Positions 22,955 through 30,592 of a stretch of 30,592 nucleotides of DNA are shown one piece after another. The position numbers were made by a program, and so were the translations under genes. Source of the stretch: Porticoccus sp033791605 (lineage in GTDB: Bacteria > Pseudomonadota > Gammaproteobacteria > Pseudomonadales > Porticoccaceae); contig JASJGJ010000085.1 in the NCBI GenBank assembly GCA_033791605.1, positions 1 to 30,592 on the forward strand, given 5' to 3'. The notes under the pieces are model-generated. The model was not told where the DNA came from and searched no databases. It saw only the letters and a list, made by a program, of their open reading frames with translations. Numbering within the stretch: the first letter of the stretch is position 1; each line of letters opens with the position of its first letter.

Positions 22955-23911
22955 GTGATCGAAGAAAAGAAACAGTTTATTCGTGGCTTGCATAATTTGA
23001 AGCCTAGCCAGGGTGGTTGTGTTGCAACCATTGGCTCTTTTGATGGTGTTCATCGTGGGCATCGGGCAATCCTTCAACAGTTGATTGATAAGGCTGCTGA
23101 GCTTGATTTGCCGTCAGTTGTGATGATCTTTGAGCCGCAGCCTCAAGAGTTTTTCTCTGGTGAGCAAGCGCCAGCTCGATTGATGCGTTTGCGGGAAAAG
23201 GTTGAAGCGTTTATTGAAGCAGGAGTTGATCAGGTTTTTTGCCTTCAATTCAACCGTTCACTACGCAGTCTGTCGGCCATGGATTTTATTGATCAAGTAC
23301 TGATTTCTGGTTTGGGTATTCGTTGCCTGGTGGTGGGGGATGATTTCCGATTTGGCCATGATCGTAGCGGTAATCACCAGTTATTAGAGCGGGTTGGAAA
23401 GCAGCAGGGTTTTGAGGTACTGGATACCCATACTTTGGAATATAAGGACGAGCGTATTAGCAGTACACGTATTCGCCATGCGCTAGAGCAGGCTGACTTT
23501 TCATTAGCTGAGACATTGTTAGGTAAGCCATTCAGGATTACAGGCCGCGTGGTTTATGGCCAACAACTTGGTAGGCAGTTGGGTCTTCCCACTGTTAATG
23601 TCCAGTTGAACCGATACCGGGCACCATTGAGTGGTGTTTATGTGGTAGAAGTATTGCTGGGTGACCGCTGTTTGCCCGGTGTGGCAAATGTGGGTGTTCG
23701 GCCCACGGTGGGCGATTTGATTAAGCCTGTTCTTGAGGTCCATTTACTGGATTTTGACGAGCAGCTCTATGGACGGAGAATCCAGGTGGAGTTTAAAGCC
23801 AAAGTTCGGGAGGAGGCCAAGTTTGCTTCTCTGGATATGATGGTAGAAGAAATTCATAACGATATTACAGTGGCCCGGGAATATTTTGCCGAGCAAATAA
23901 AAGATGTTTGA
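22955..23911 (+). CDS. ribF: Bifunctional riboflavin kinase / FAD synthetase
   Basis: RibF makes FMN from riboflavin and then FAD. With the GTG start the protein has 318 residues, close to the usual 310-315. The N-terminal FAD synthetase has GSFDGVHRGH at 27-36 (the nucleotidyltransferase HxGH-type motif), and SSTRIRHAL follows near 170. The C-terminal kinase has GRVVYGQQLGRQLGLPTVNV and GVANVGVRPT. Family proteins start a few residues before IRGLHNL, which fits MIEEKKQFIRGLHNL here; a TTG six codons upstream is possible but would leave almost no leader. A short out-of-frame ATG reading frame (22942-22995) overlaps the start. It ends 5 bases before ileS. Confidence 0.93.
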   Translation: MIEEKKQFIRGLHNLKPSQGGCVATIGSFDGVHRGHRAILQQLIDKAAELDLPSVVMIFEPQPQEFFSGEQAPARLMRLREKVEAFIEAGVDQVFCLQFNRSLRSLSAMDFIDQVLISGLGIRCLVVGDDFRFGHDRSGNHQLLERVGKQQGFEVLDTHTLEYKDERISSTRIRHALEQADFSLAETLLGKPFRITGRVVYGQQLGRQLGLPTVNVQLNRYRAPLSGVYVVEVLLGDRCLPGVANVGVRPTVGDLIKPVLEVHLLDFDEQLYGRRIQVEFKAKVREEAKFASLDMMVEEIHNDITVAREYFAEQIKDV

Positions 23912-23916
23912 GAGAA

Positions 23917-26727
23917 ATGACTGACTACAAATCAACCCTGAATTTACCCTTTACAGAGTTCCCTATGAAGGCCAACTTGGCCCAGCGGGAACCGGGCATG
24001 CTGAAGAAATGGCAGGAAGCTAAAGTCTACGAACAATTACGTGAGCAGCGCAAAGGTAGAGAGAAATTTATCCTGCACGATGGCCCTCCCTATGCCAACG
24101 GTAATATTCATATCGGCCACTCCGTTAATAAAGTGTTGAAGGATATTGTAGTTAAGTCTCGAAGTCTTAGTGGTTACGATGCGCCTTATGTGCCGGGGTG
24201 GGATTGTCATGGGTTGCCCATCGAGCATCAGGTCGAAAAGAAAATTGGTAAAGCGGGTGTTAAGGTAGACCATAAAACCTTTCGTCAAAAATGCCGTGAA
24301 TATGCTCGTCGTCAGGTCGATGGCCAGATGAAGGACTTTATCCGTCTTGGCGTTATGGGCGAATGGGATAACCCTTATCTCACCATGGATAATAATTTTG
24401 AAGCGAACATTATTCGTGCGCTGGGTAAAGTGGTTGAAAATGGACACTTGGTTAAAGGTTATAAACCGGTGTACTGGAGTGTGGTCGGGGCGTCGGCACT
24501 GGCTGAAGCCGAAGTGGAGTATCAGGACAAAACCTCTTTCTCGATTGATGTGGCTTTTCCTGTTGCTGATATGGATGCTTTTGTAAATGCAATGGGTGGC
24601 GTGACAGGTGAGGGTGATATTTCGGTCGTTATTTGGACCACAACCCCTTGGACATTGCCTTCAAATCAGGCGGTTAGTCTGAATGCAGAACTGGATTATG
24701 TGTTGGTGCAGTGTGAGCCTGAAGGGCTTGGTGCTGGCCGATACCTAATGGCTGAGGCATTGGTTGAATCTGTTCTAGCGCGTTGGGGGGTGGCTGAGTT
24801 TCAAGTGGTAGGCCGAGTAAAAGGTGAAAAACTTGATCGAGTATTGCTACAACATCCGTTCTATCATCGACAGGTCCCTGTCATTTTGGGCGATCATGTC
24901 ACTACTGAGGCAGGAACAGGTTGTGTTCATACGGCACCGGATCACGGCGTGGATGACTTTGTAGTCGCTGCCAAGTATGACATTGGTACCCTAAATTATA
25001 TTGATGATAACGGCGTGTTTCGTGAAGATGTGGAACAGTTTGCTGGGGAGCATGTTTACAAAGTCGATGAGCAGGTAGTTGCTCTGTTAAAAGACAAGGG
25101 CCTGTTGCTGTCCAATAACAAAATTACTCACAGCTATGCCCATTGCTGGCGGACAAAAACGCCACTAATTTATCGGGCAACACCCCAGTGGTTTATCAGC
25201 ATGAGTCAAAATGGTTTGTTGGCAAAAGCTAAACAAGCCATTAAAGGAGTGTCCTGGCATCCAGAATGGGGGCAGGCTCGGATTGAAGGGATGCTGGAGA
25301 ATAGTCCGGATTGGTGTATCTCTCGTCAGCGTACTTGGGGCGTTCCCATTGCATTGTTTGTTCATAAAATAACAGGGGCGATTCACCCGAATACGCCGGC
25401 ATTGGTCGAGGCCGTAGCATCCCGCGTGGAGCAAGGTGGAATAGATGCCTGGTATGAACTGGATGCCACTGAGTTACTTGGCGATGACGCGGACCAGTAC
25501 AGTAAAGTAACGGATACACTAGATGTTTGGTTTGACTCCGGTGTCACCCATGCTGCGGTGTTGGATGCGCGAGAACAATTACAATATCCAGCCGACTTAT
25601 ATCTGGAAGGCTCTGATCAACATCGTGGATGGTTTCAGTCCTCTCTAAAAACAGCGATTGCCATCAAAGGTAATGCGCCCTACAAGGCTGTACTGACTCA
25701 TGGCTTTGTGGTGGATGCTGATGGCCGTAAAATGTCTAAATCCATCGGTAATGTCATGTCACCACAGAAGGTGGTGAATGATCAGGGCGCCGATGTATTG
25801 CGTTTGTGGGTGGCCGCAACAGATTTCAGTGGTGAGATGAGTGTTTCCGATGAAATTCTCAAGCGAACTGGAGATTCCTATCGCAGAATTCGCAATACGG
25901 CACGTTTCTTCCTGTCGAACCTAAATGGCTTTGACCCCGCCAGAAACTTGGTGCCCATGGACGAGATGTTGGCATTGGATCGCTGGGCGGTGGATTGTGT
26001 CGCTAAGATGCAACAGGACATTCTAGCTGCTTATGAAAACTACCAGTTTCATCATATTTATCAGAAGCTACATAACTTCTGTGTGACGGATATGGGTGGG
26101 TTTTATTTGAATATCATCAAAGATCGCCAATACACCTGTCAGGAAAATTCACTGGCGCGGCGTTCTGCACAAACCGCCATTTATTATATTGTTGATTCAT
26201 TTGCCCGTTGGATTGCACCGATACTGAGCTTTACCGCAGAAGAAATTTGGTCGTTTATCCCAGGGGATAGGGAAGCCTCGGTATTCTTTGCTGAATGGAA
26301 AGAGTTGCCCTCTGTGGAAGGATCAGTGATTACAGCAAGTGATTGGACATTGATTGCTGAAGCGCGACATGCCGTCAACAAAGTGCTGGAGGGCAAGAAG
26401 GATGTCGGCATTCAGAAATCACTTGAAGCCGAAGTGACGGTCTATGCCGATGGTGAATTGCAGAAGGCATTGGGCAAACTGGGTGATGAATTAAGATTTG
26501 TATTAATAACCTCTGCGGCTGACATTAAACCTATTGCGGAAGCTGTTGATGCAGACTCTACGGAAATTGAAGGGCTGGAGGTGGGTGTCGTTAAAACAAT
26601 GCATGCGAAATGCGATCGTTGTTGGCACCATCGTAAAGATGTGGGTGTTCATACTGAACACCCCGAGCTTTGTGGTCGTTGTATTGAGAATGTAGAGGGT
26701 GAGGGTGAGCAGCGTTTATATGCTTAA
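23917..26727 (+). CDS. ileS: Isoleucyl-tRNA synthetase
   Basis: The 936-residue class I enzyme charges tRNA-Ile. It shows PYANGNIHIGH at 58-68 (the HIGH motif), the editing domain with TTPWTLPSNQA, and KMSKS at 605-609. It also has a C-terminal zinc site C899, C902, C919 and C922 in CDRCWHH...ELCGRC, the bacterial type 1 layout. ATG at 23917 gives MTDYKSTLNLP, matching gammaproteobacterial IleS; a TTG three codons upstream, inside the ribF stop, is rejected. The ribosome site is GAGAG right after the ribF stop. Confidence 0.98.
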   Translation: MTDYKSTLNLPFTEFPMKANLAQREPGMLKKWQEAKVYEQLREQRKGREKFILHDGPPYANGNIHIGHSVNKVLKDIVVKSRSLSGYDAPYVPGWDCHGLPIEHQVEKKIGKAGVKVDHKTFRQKCREYARRQVDGQMKDFIRLGVMGEWDNPYLTMDNNFEANIIRALGKVVENGHLVKGYKPVYWSVVGASALAEAEVEYQDKTSFSIDVAFPVADMDAFVNAMGGVTGEGDISVVIWTTTPWTLPSNQAVSLNAELDYVLVQCEPEGLGAGRYLMAEALVESVLARWGVAEFQVVGRVKGEKLDRVLLQHPFYHRQVPVILGDHVTTEAGTGCVHTAPDHGVDDFVVAAKYDIGTLNYIDDNGVFREDVEQFAGEHVYKVDEQVVALLKDKGLLLSNNKITHSYAHCWRTKTPLIYRATPQWFISMSQNGLLAKAKQAIKGVSWHPEWGQARIEGMLENSPDWCISRQRTWGVPIALFVHKITGAIHPNTPALVEAVASRVEQGGIDAWYELDATELLGDDADQYSKVTDTLDVWFDSGVTHAAVLDAREQLQYPADLYLEGSDQHRGWFQSSLKTAIAIKGNAPYKAVLTHGFVVDADGRKMSKSIGNVMSPQKVVNDQGADVLRLWVAATDFSGEMSVSDEILKRTGDSYRRIRNTARFFLSNLNGFDPARNLVPMDEMLALDRWAVDCVAKMQQDILAAYENYQFHHIYQKLHNFCVTDMGGFYLNIIKDRQYTCQENSLARRSAQTAIYYIVDSFARWIAPILSFTAEEIWSFIPGDREASVFFAEWKELPSVEGSVITASDWTLIAEARHAVNKVLEGKKDVGIQKSLEAEVTVYADGELQKALGKLGDELRFVLITSAADIKPIAEAVDADSTEIEGLEVGVVKTMHAKCDRCWHHRKDVGVHTEHPELCGRCIENVEGEGEQRLYA

Positions 26728-26772
26728 AACTAGCACTTATTTATCTGAAGTTTATTTGTTTGGTAAGTTGTT

Positions 26773-27258
26773 GTGAGCTGGCAGCTGGGACGTTGGTACT
26801 TGTTGGCGTTGTTCATCATTGTTATTGATCAACTAACCAAATTTTGGGTTACTCAAATGTTTGCTTATGGTGAAACTTTTGAGTTATTGCCCATTCTAAA
26901 TATGACCTTAGTACACAATACGGGAGCAGCTTTTAGTTTTCTAAGTGATGCTGGAGGTTGGCAGCGCTGGTTTTTTGTCATCATTTCAATGGTGGTGAGC
27001 ACGATTTTAGCGGTTTGGTTGTACCGGTTGCCAAGCCGACAGTATTTGTTGGCGATGGCTATAACTTTAATTTTGGGTGGCGCACTCGGTAATTTATGTG
27101 ATCGCATTTTGTTGGGTTATGTGGTCGATTTTGTCGATGCTCATTATCAACAGCATCACTGGCCCGCGTTTAACGTGGCTGATGCCGCGATTACTTTGGG
27201 TGCTGTGTTATTGATTTTGGAAAGCCTGTTGGCACCAAAACAACGTAAAATGGATTGA
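26773..27258 (+). CDS. lspA: Lipoprotein signal peptidase II
   Basis: LspA cleaves signal peptides of diacylated prolipoproteins in the inner membrane. The 161-residue protein has four hydrophobic helices, VHNTGAAFSFL at 47-57, GNLCDR at 106-111, and the catalytic aspartates D119 (VVDF) and D137 (FNVADAAI). The start is GTG. It sits 45 bases after ileS and 4 before fkpB. Confidence 0.97.
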   Translation: MSWQLGRWYLLALFIIVIDQLTKFWVTQMFAYGETFELLPILNMTLVHNTGAAFSFLSDAGGWQRWFFVIISMVVSTILAVWLYRLPSRQYLLAMAITLILGGALGNLCDRILLGYVVDFVDAHYQQHHWPAFNVADAAITLGAVLLILESLLAPKQRKMD

Positions 27259-27262
27259 GACC

Positions 27263-27760
27263 ATGACTGATTTATCTGATTCTTCTTTATCTGAGGCACA
27301 TTTTTCTGAGATGGATTCACTTCCTATTGGACCAGATACAAAAATAACCCTACATTTTTCACTTTCGTTAGAAAATGGCTCCTTAGTGGACTCTAATTTC
27401 GAGGCCGATCCTGCTATCTGTACGTTTGGTGATGGCAGTTTATTACCAGGATTTGAGGCTGTCTTGATTGGGCTGAAGTCTGGTGCAGAAGAGATATTTT
27501 CTATACAGCCCGAGAAAGGTTTTGGGCAACATAATCCAAGTAATATTCAGCAGTTTGCCCGCAAAGAGTTTGATGAAGAATTAGATGTGGAGCCAGGGTT
27601 AATGCTCTCCTTTGCTGATGCAAACCGAGCTGAATTGCCTGGTGTAGTCGTTGAAGTTGATGAAGAAACAGTAACGATCGATTTCAATCACCCGCTCGCG
27701 GGTCATACTATTAGCTTCAAGGTAAAAATTCTTTCTGTGGTGCCAGCGGTTACCCATTGA
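27263..27760 (+). CDS. fkpB: FKBP-type peptidyl-prolyl isomerase, FkpB/SlpA
   Basis: This SlyD-like FKBP prolyl isomerase and chaperone (165 residues) has the FKBP core beginning ITLHFSLSLENGSLVDS, then GDGSLLPGFEAVLIGLKSG and an IF (insert-in-flap) domain (about 85-145), ending with DFNHPLAGHTISFKVKIL. The N-terminus is about 17 residues longer than E. coli SlpA (149). An internal ATG at 27311 would give exactly 149 residues, so the true start could be there; I keep 27263 because it lies 4 bases after lspA. The TGA overlaps the ATG of ispH by one base. Confidence 0.93.
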   Translation: MTDLSDSSLSEAHFSEMDSLPIGPDTKITLHFSLSLENGSLVDSNFEADPAICTFGDGSLLPGFEAVLIGLKSGAEEIFSIQPEKGFGQHNPSNIQQFARKEFDEELDVEPGLMLSFADANRAELPGVVVEVDEETVTIDFNHPLAGHTISFKVKILSVVPAVTH

Positions 27761-28692
27761 TGGATATTAGGCTAGCTAATCCACGGGGATTTTGCGCAGG
27801 GGTTGATCGCGCCATTGATATCGTCAATCGTGCTCTGGATATTTTTGGTGCCCCTATTTATGTTCGTCACGAAGTAGTGCACAACAAATTTGTGGTGGAT
27901 TCCCTGCGGGATCGGGGGGCCATTTTTGTCGATGAACTCCATGAAATCCCCGATGATGTTATTGTCATTTTTAGTGCTCATGGCGTTTCCCAGACGGTCA
28001 GAAAAGAAGCTGAAGAACGTAATTTGCGAATTTTTGATGCTACGTGTCCTTTGGTGACAAAAGTGCATATGGAAGTCGTGCGTTATAGTCGAGAAGGGTG
28101 TGAATGTGTCTTGATTGGTCATCAGGGGCATCCTGAAGTTGAAGGTACAATGGGGCAATATCGTAACGGCTCCGGTGGGCAGATTTATTTGGTAGAAAAT
28201 GAATCTGATGTGGCCAAGTTACAAGTGAAGCACCCCAAAAATCTTGCTTATGTGACCCAAACAACCTTATCCATGGACGATACCGCTCGTGTGATTGACG
28301 CGTTACGGCAGCGTTTTCCTTCTATACAAGGGCCGAAAAAAGATGATATTTGTTATGCCACACAGAACCGTCAGGATGCGGTGAAACAATTGGCTCTCGA
28401 GTGTGATCTAGTGTTGGTTGTGGGGTCGCCCAATAGTTCGAACTCCAATCGGTTACGTGAATTGGCAGAGCGTTGTGGTGCCAAGGCCCACTTGATAGAT
28501 AGTGCAGAAGATATCAATGTAACTTGGTTGGCGGGAAAGAGTGTGGTTGGAGTAACTGCGGGAGCATCGGCTCCAGAAATTCTCGTTCAGGATGTCGTTG
28601 AAACTTTAAAGACGATGGGTGCAGAAACGGCCAAAGAAATTGAAGGAAGAGAAGAGAATATACGTTTTTCTATGCCTAGGGAATTGCGCTAG
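27760..28692 (+). CDS. ispH: 4-hydroxy-3-methylbut-2-enyl diphosphate reductase
   Basis: IspH (LytB) is the last enzyme of the MEP isoprenoid pathway, making IPP and DMAPP with a [4Fe-4S] cluster. The 310-residue protein has the three cluster cysteines C12 (GFCAGVDRAI), C96 (DATCPLVTKVH) and C198 (ICYATQNRQ), and the substrate histidines H41 (HEVVHNKF) and the one in IGHQGHPEV. ATG at 27760 gives MDIRLANPRGF as in the family; a preceding TTG is rejected. It overlaps the fkpB stop (TGATG) and is followed by a hairpin terminator. Confidence 0.98.
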   Translation: MDIRLANPRGFCAGVDRAIDIVNRALDIFGAPIYVRHEVVHNKFVVDSLRDRGAIFVDELHEIPDDVIVIFSAHGVSQTVRKEAEERNLRIFDATCPLVTKVHMEVVRYSREGCECVLIGHQGHPEVEGTMGQYRNGSGGQIYLVENESDVAKLQVKHPKNLAYVTQTTLSMDDTARVIDALRQRFPSIQGPKKDDICYATQNRQDAVKQLALECDLVLVVGSPNSSNSNRLRELAERCGAKAHLIDSAEDINVTWLAGKSVVGVTAGASAPEILVQDVVETLKTMGAETAKEIEGREENIRFSMPRELR

Positions 28693-28726
28693 AGTTAAAA
28701 CTTACAGAGTGTTTATGTGACATAAA

Positions 28727-28755
28727 AAAACCCCGGAAAATTCCGGGGTATTTTT
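28727..28755. terminator. Bidirectional terminator between ispH and pilE
   Basis: CCCCGGAA (28731-28738) and TTCCGGGG (28741-28748) around AA, with an A-run before and a T-rich run after. The genes converge on it, so it serves both. Confidence 0.9.
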
Positions 28756-28772
28756 ATTAAAAGAAAAAGAGG

Positions 28773-29186
28773 CTAGTGGTCGTTAGGCCATTTCCCAGCT
28801 TTTGTTCCTTGGCTGTTAAGTTCAAGGTCATCGTCAGCAGGCGTTCCTGTATCCTGAGAGCCTTGAGCAACGGCAGTAATATTGACACATTCAGCGATGC
28901 CTCCTCCGCATGCTTCTGCACTGATAAGATAAGCTCCCTCTTCACTTGGTAAGCTATTGGCTGCAAAGCCCAGGTCGTCCTTGAGATTGGTTGTATAGGA
29001 CAAGTTATTTACAAAATAGCGCTCTTGAGCCTGCATCACTTTATTGATCATAGCTATACCATCAGTTTTACGCGTCTTTATTACTGTAGCCATATACGAG
29101 GGGTAAGCCACAGCCCCAATGATTCCAATAATGGCGACAACGATCATTAACTCAATTAGGCTCATACCTCTATTTTGATTATTCAT
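28773..29186 (-). CDS. pilE: Type IV minor pilin PilE
   Basis: The 137-residue protein has a class III prepilin leader of seven residues (MNNQNRG) cut before M8, followed by SLIELMIVVAIIGIIGAVAYPSY, where E12 is the conserved Glu at mature position 5. The hydrophobic helix packs into the pilus or its priming complex. The globular part has two cysteines (C93 and C101 by my count, in ACGGGIAEC), giving a very tight possible disulfide loop, unlike the large D-loop of many pilins. It ends in the odd polar tail QGTKAGKWPNDH. On the minus strand its ATG overlaps the pilY1 stop (TAATG). Confidence 0.92.
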   Translation of the reverse strand: MNNQNRGMSLIELMIVVAIIGIIGAVAYPSYMATVIKTRKTDGIAMINKVMQAQERYFVNNLSYTTNLKDDLGFAANSLPSEEGAYLISAEACGGGIAECVNITAVAQGSQDTGTPADDDLELNSQGTKAGKWPNDH

Positions 29187-30592
29187 TAAATGTTTTCCCT
29201 CCAGGATTCAATATCCAGTGATGGCTGAGGTAGACAATTCATCGCTCCCTCTTCACATTCGGAAGTAATGGGGTCTAATTTACTACTTTCACATTCGGTT
29301 CCAACACATAGGTTGGTTTTTATTCCATCGTCATCCTGTAGAAACAATACAGCAGGTTCTGGGGCTATACCCGGATGTTTTAGGGTAATATATTCACCGG
29401 TATAAATACTTTTTCCTGTAATAAAATCAATACTGTAAATACGGCTGGTGCCAAGATATTCAGCCCCGCAAGTGGTATTGACTACATTGCTGGAGCCCTC
29501 CGGAAGATAGGATGTATAAAGGGTTTGTCCAAATATTGTTAGAGCTCTACGTAAAAATTTCTCTCCAGTAGCAGTAGCCTCTCGATAAAAGCCATAGTAT
29601 CCAGATCCATTGGTGCTTGGATCAGCCAATGGGTTTGTAGGGTCGGCATCGGGATCCGTCATATCTTTTAGGTTGATGTTAGTTACAGAGGTATAGGATA
29701 TATCGCCATCAATATTTCTAGGCGGTGAAAACACATCACGTTCGAAAATGGCATATAGACGGTCTGTGACACTGATTTCTTTAGGATGAGCTACATAGCC
29801 ACTACCAACGGAAATAACAAAGAAAGGTTGTTGGCCACGTTTTTTTGATAGAGAGACAGTTGGGCCGGTATAAAACCGACGAAATGAATCATCGCTGGGA
29901 TCTGAAGGGTTCGTTCCTGTATCTTGTAAATTTGCGATCTGGCCCCCCGTATCATTACCATCTCCATCTTGGGAGAAATCTGATGCATTTTGACTGGCAC
30001 TGTTGAAGTCGATTCTCCATACATGGCCTTGAATATCTACTGCGAATAGGATGTCATCAGAGCCATCACCATCCATGTCTGCAACGGTTACATCCCCAGG
30101 CATGCTATTACTAAAAGGAAGATCTAGGTCGTGAGTGTCATCACTATTACTATTATTTCCCGCAGACCAGAGTAAGTCACCGTTCAGCGCATCTACCATA
30201 TAGATTGCTGCACCTTGGTCGTCAGAGGTGAATGCTGTCGCATTATCATGGACGGAATCATAGCCACCGGAAAAGAACAGGACGTTTTTAGACGTACAGT
30301 TTTCACCGTTAGAATCACAGCCCCAATTGACACGACTCAGGACTGGGCGAGACCAACTTTGGCCCATGTCTTGAAAACCGGGAGTGCCACCAAAAATAGT
30401 CCACATAAGAACGGGATTATTTTTATCGGTGACATCCATTGCGTAATAATTATTGCCGCCACGGCGCATGCCAAAGTAAGCATAGACATGGTCTCCTTCG
30501 AGCTTTTCTATATTAATGTCATCATCATCGCTTTCTTCTCTCCATATAGTCATGGGTCCGTCCAAGCCGTAGCGGCGAACTCCATCAGGATC
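29186..30592 (-). CDS. pilY1: Type IV pilus tip adhesin/biogenesis factor PilY1 (C-terminal part, runs off the window)
   Basis: About 468 codons of the 3' end of pilY1; the frame is open to the right edge (DPDGVRRYGLDGPMTIW at the edge), so a start near 30565 is not real. This is the beta-propeller half, with blades starting HVYAYFGMRRGGNNYYAMDVTD and later GDVTVADMDGDGSDDILFAVDIQGHVWRIDF. The latter contains an EF-hand-like calcium loop DMDGDGSDD, as in the calcium-dependent PilY1 of P. aeruginosa. Cysteines occur in CDSNGENC, TTCGAEY, CVGTECES and near the end. PilY1 sits at the pilus tip and controls extension, retraction and adhesion. The N-terminal variable adhesive part is outside the window. 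Confidence 0.9.
   Translation of the reverse strand, partial: DPDGVRRYGLDGPMTIWREESDDDDINIEKLEGDHVYAYFGMRRGGNNYYAMDVTDKNNPVLMWTIFGGTPGFQDMGQSWSRPVLSRVNWGCDSNGENCTSKNVLFFSGGYDSVHDNATAFTSDDQGAAIYMVDALNGDLLWSAGNNSNSDDTHDLDLPFSNSMPGDVTVADMDGDGSDDILFAVDIQGHVWRIDFNSASQNASDFSQDGDGNDTGGQIANLQDTGTNPSDPSDDSFRRFYTGPTVSLSKKRGQQPFFVISVGSGYVAHPKEISVTDRLYAIFERDVFSPPRNIDGDISYTSVTNINLKDMTDPDADPTNPLADPSTNGSGYYGFYREATATGEKFLRRALTIFGQTLYTSYLPEGSSNVVNTTCGAEYLGTSRIYSIDFITGKSIYTGEYITLKHPGIAPEPAVLFLQDDDGIKTNLCVGTECESSKLDPITSECEEGAMNCLPQPSLDIESWRENI

Noticed and set aside
23908..23916. TTG start of ileS inside the end of ribF
   Set aside because: The ATG at 23917 matches the family N-terminus MTDYK and follows GAGAG.
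27757..27759. TTG start of ispH one codon upstream
   Set aside because: The next codon is ATG and begins the family sequence MDIRLANPRGFCAG.
30563..30565. Apparent start of pilY1 at 30565 (TTG)
   Set aside because: The frame is open to the edge of the window and the protein here is only the C-terminal propeller, so the start lies outside.
1..30592. tRNA, rRNA, insertion sequence, phage or toxin-antitoxin genes
   Set aside because: None recognised in reading both strands; the gaps between genes are all about 300 bases or less and explained by promoters, terminators or repeats.

Overview
The window reads as a gammaproteobacterial chromosome segment of moderate GC. It has fabA/fabB unsaturated fatty acid synthesis, an IspB-type octaprenyl synthase, a PilY1/PilE type IV pilus locus, and a housekeeping order that, from memory, matches Pseudomonas aeruginosa (ispB | rplU-rpmA-obg-proB | rpsT | murJ-ribF-ileS-lspA-fkpB-ispH | pilE-pilY1). 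The exact genus cannot be read from this sequence. A marine member of the broad Pseudomonadales/Cellvibrionales group is my guess.

Region 1 (1 to about 10,900) is a surface-polysaccharide locus. A rightward, tightly packed and visibly AT-rich set encodes a hexapeptide O-acetyltransferase, a PAPS-type sulfotransferase, a GT4 glycosyltransferase, gmd, fcl, a GT2 glycosyltransferase and an NAD-dependent epimerase/reductase. Facing it are a PglC-type phosphoglycosyl transferase and a WbpM-like UDP-sugar 4,6-dehydratase, and divergent from these is a bifunctional GDP-mannose pyrophosphorylase/phosphomannose isomerase. Together these genes supply GDP-L-fucose (mannose-6-P isomerase, GMP, Gmd, Fcl; the phosphomannomutase is not in the window). 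They also supply a 6-deoxy-HexNAc initiating sugar (WbpM-like plus epimerase plus phosphoglycosyl transferase), two glycosyltransferases, and two decorating enzymes for acetyl and sulfate groups. Flippase, polymerase and export genes are not seen and presumably lie left of the window.

Region 2 (10,900-15,800) holds a YajR-like MFS transporter, ssb, a glutathione S-transferase-like gene and the fabA-fabB operon, with strong hairpin terminators between units.

Region 3 (15,990-28,700) is conserved housekeeping: ispB diverging from rplU-rpmA, obg, proB, rpsT, then murJ and the tight ribF-ileS-lspA-fkpB-ispH run. Clear sigma70-type promoters can be read for ispB, rplU, rpsT and ribF. The ribF promoter and the family alignments changed several starts (ssb, ribF, ileS, ispH).

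Region 4 (28,770 to the end) is the pilE gene and the 3' part of pilY1, which runs off the right edge.

I found no CRISPR array, tRNA, rRNA, insertion sequence or phage gene. No wholly new system is evident. The most interesting candidates are the sulfotransferase in a fucose polysaccharide locus and several undescribed inverted or direct repeats in promoter and leader regions.
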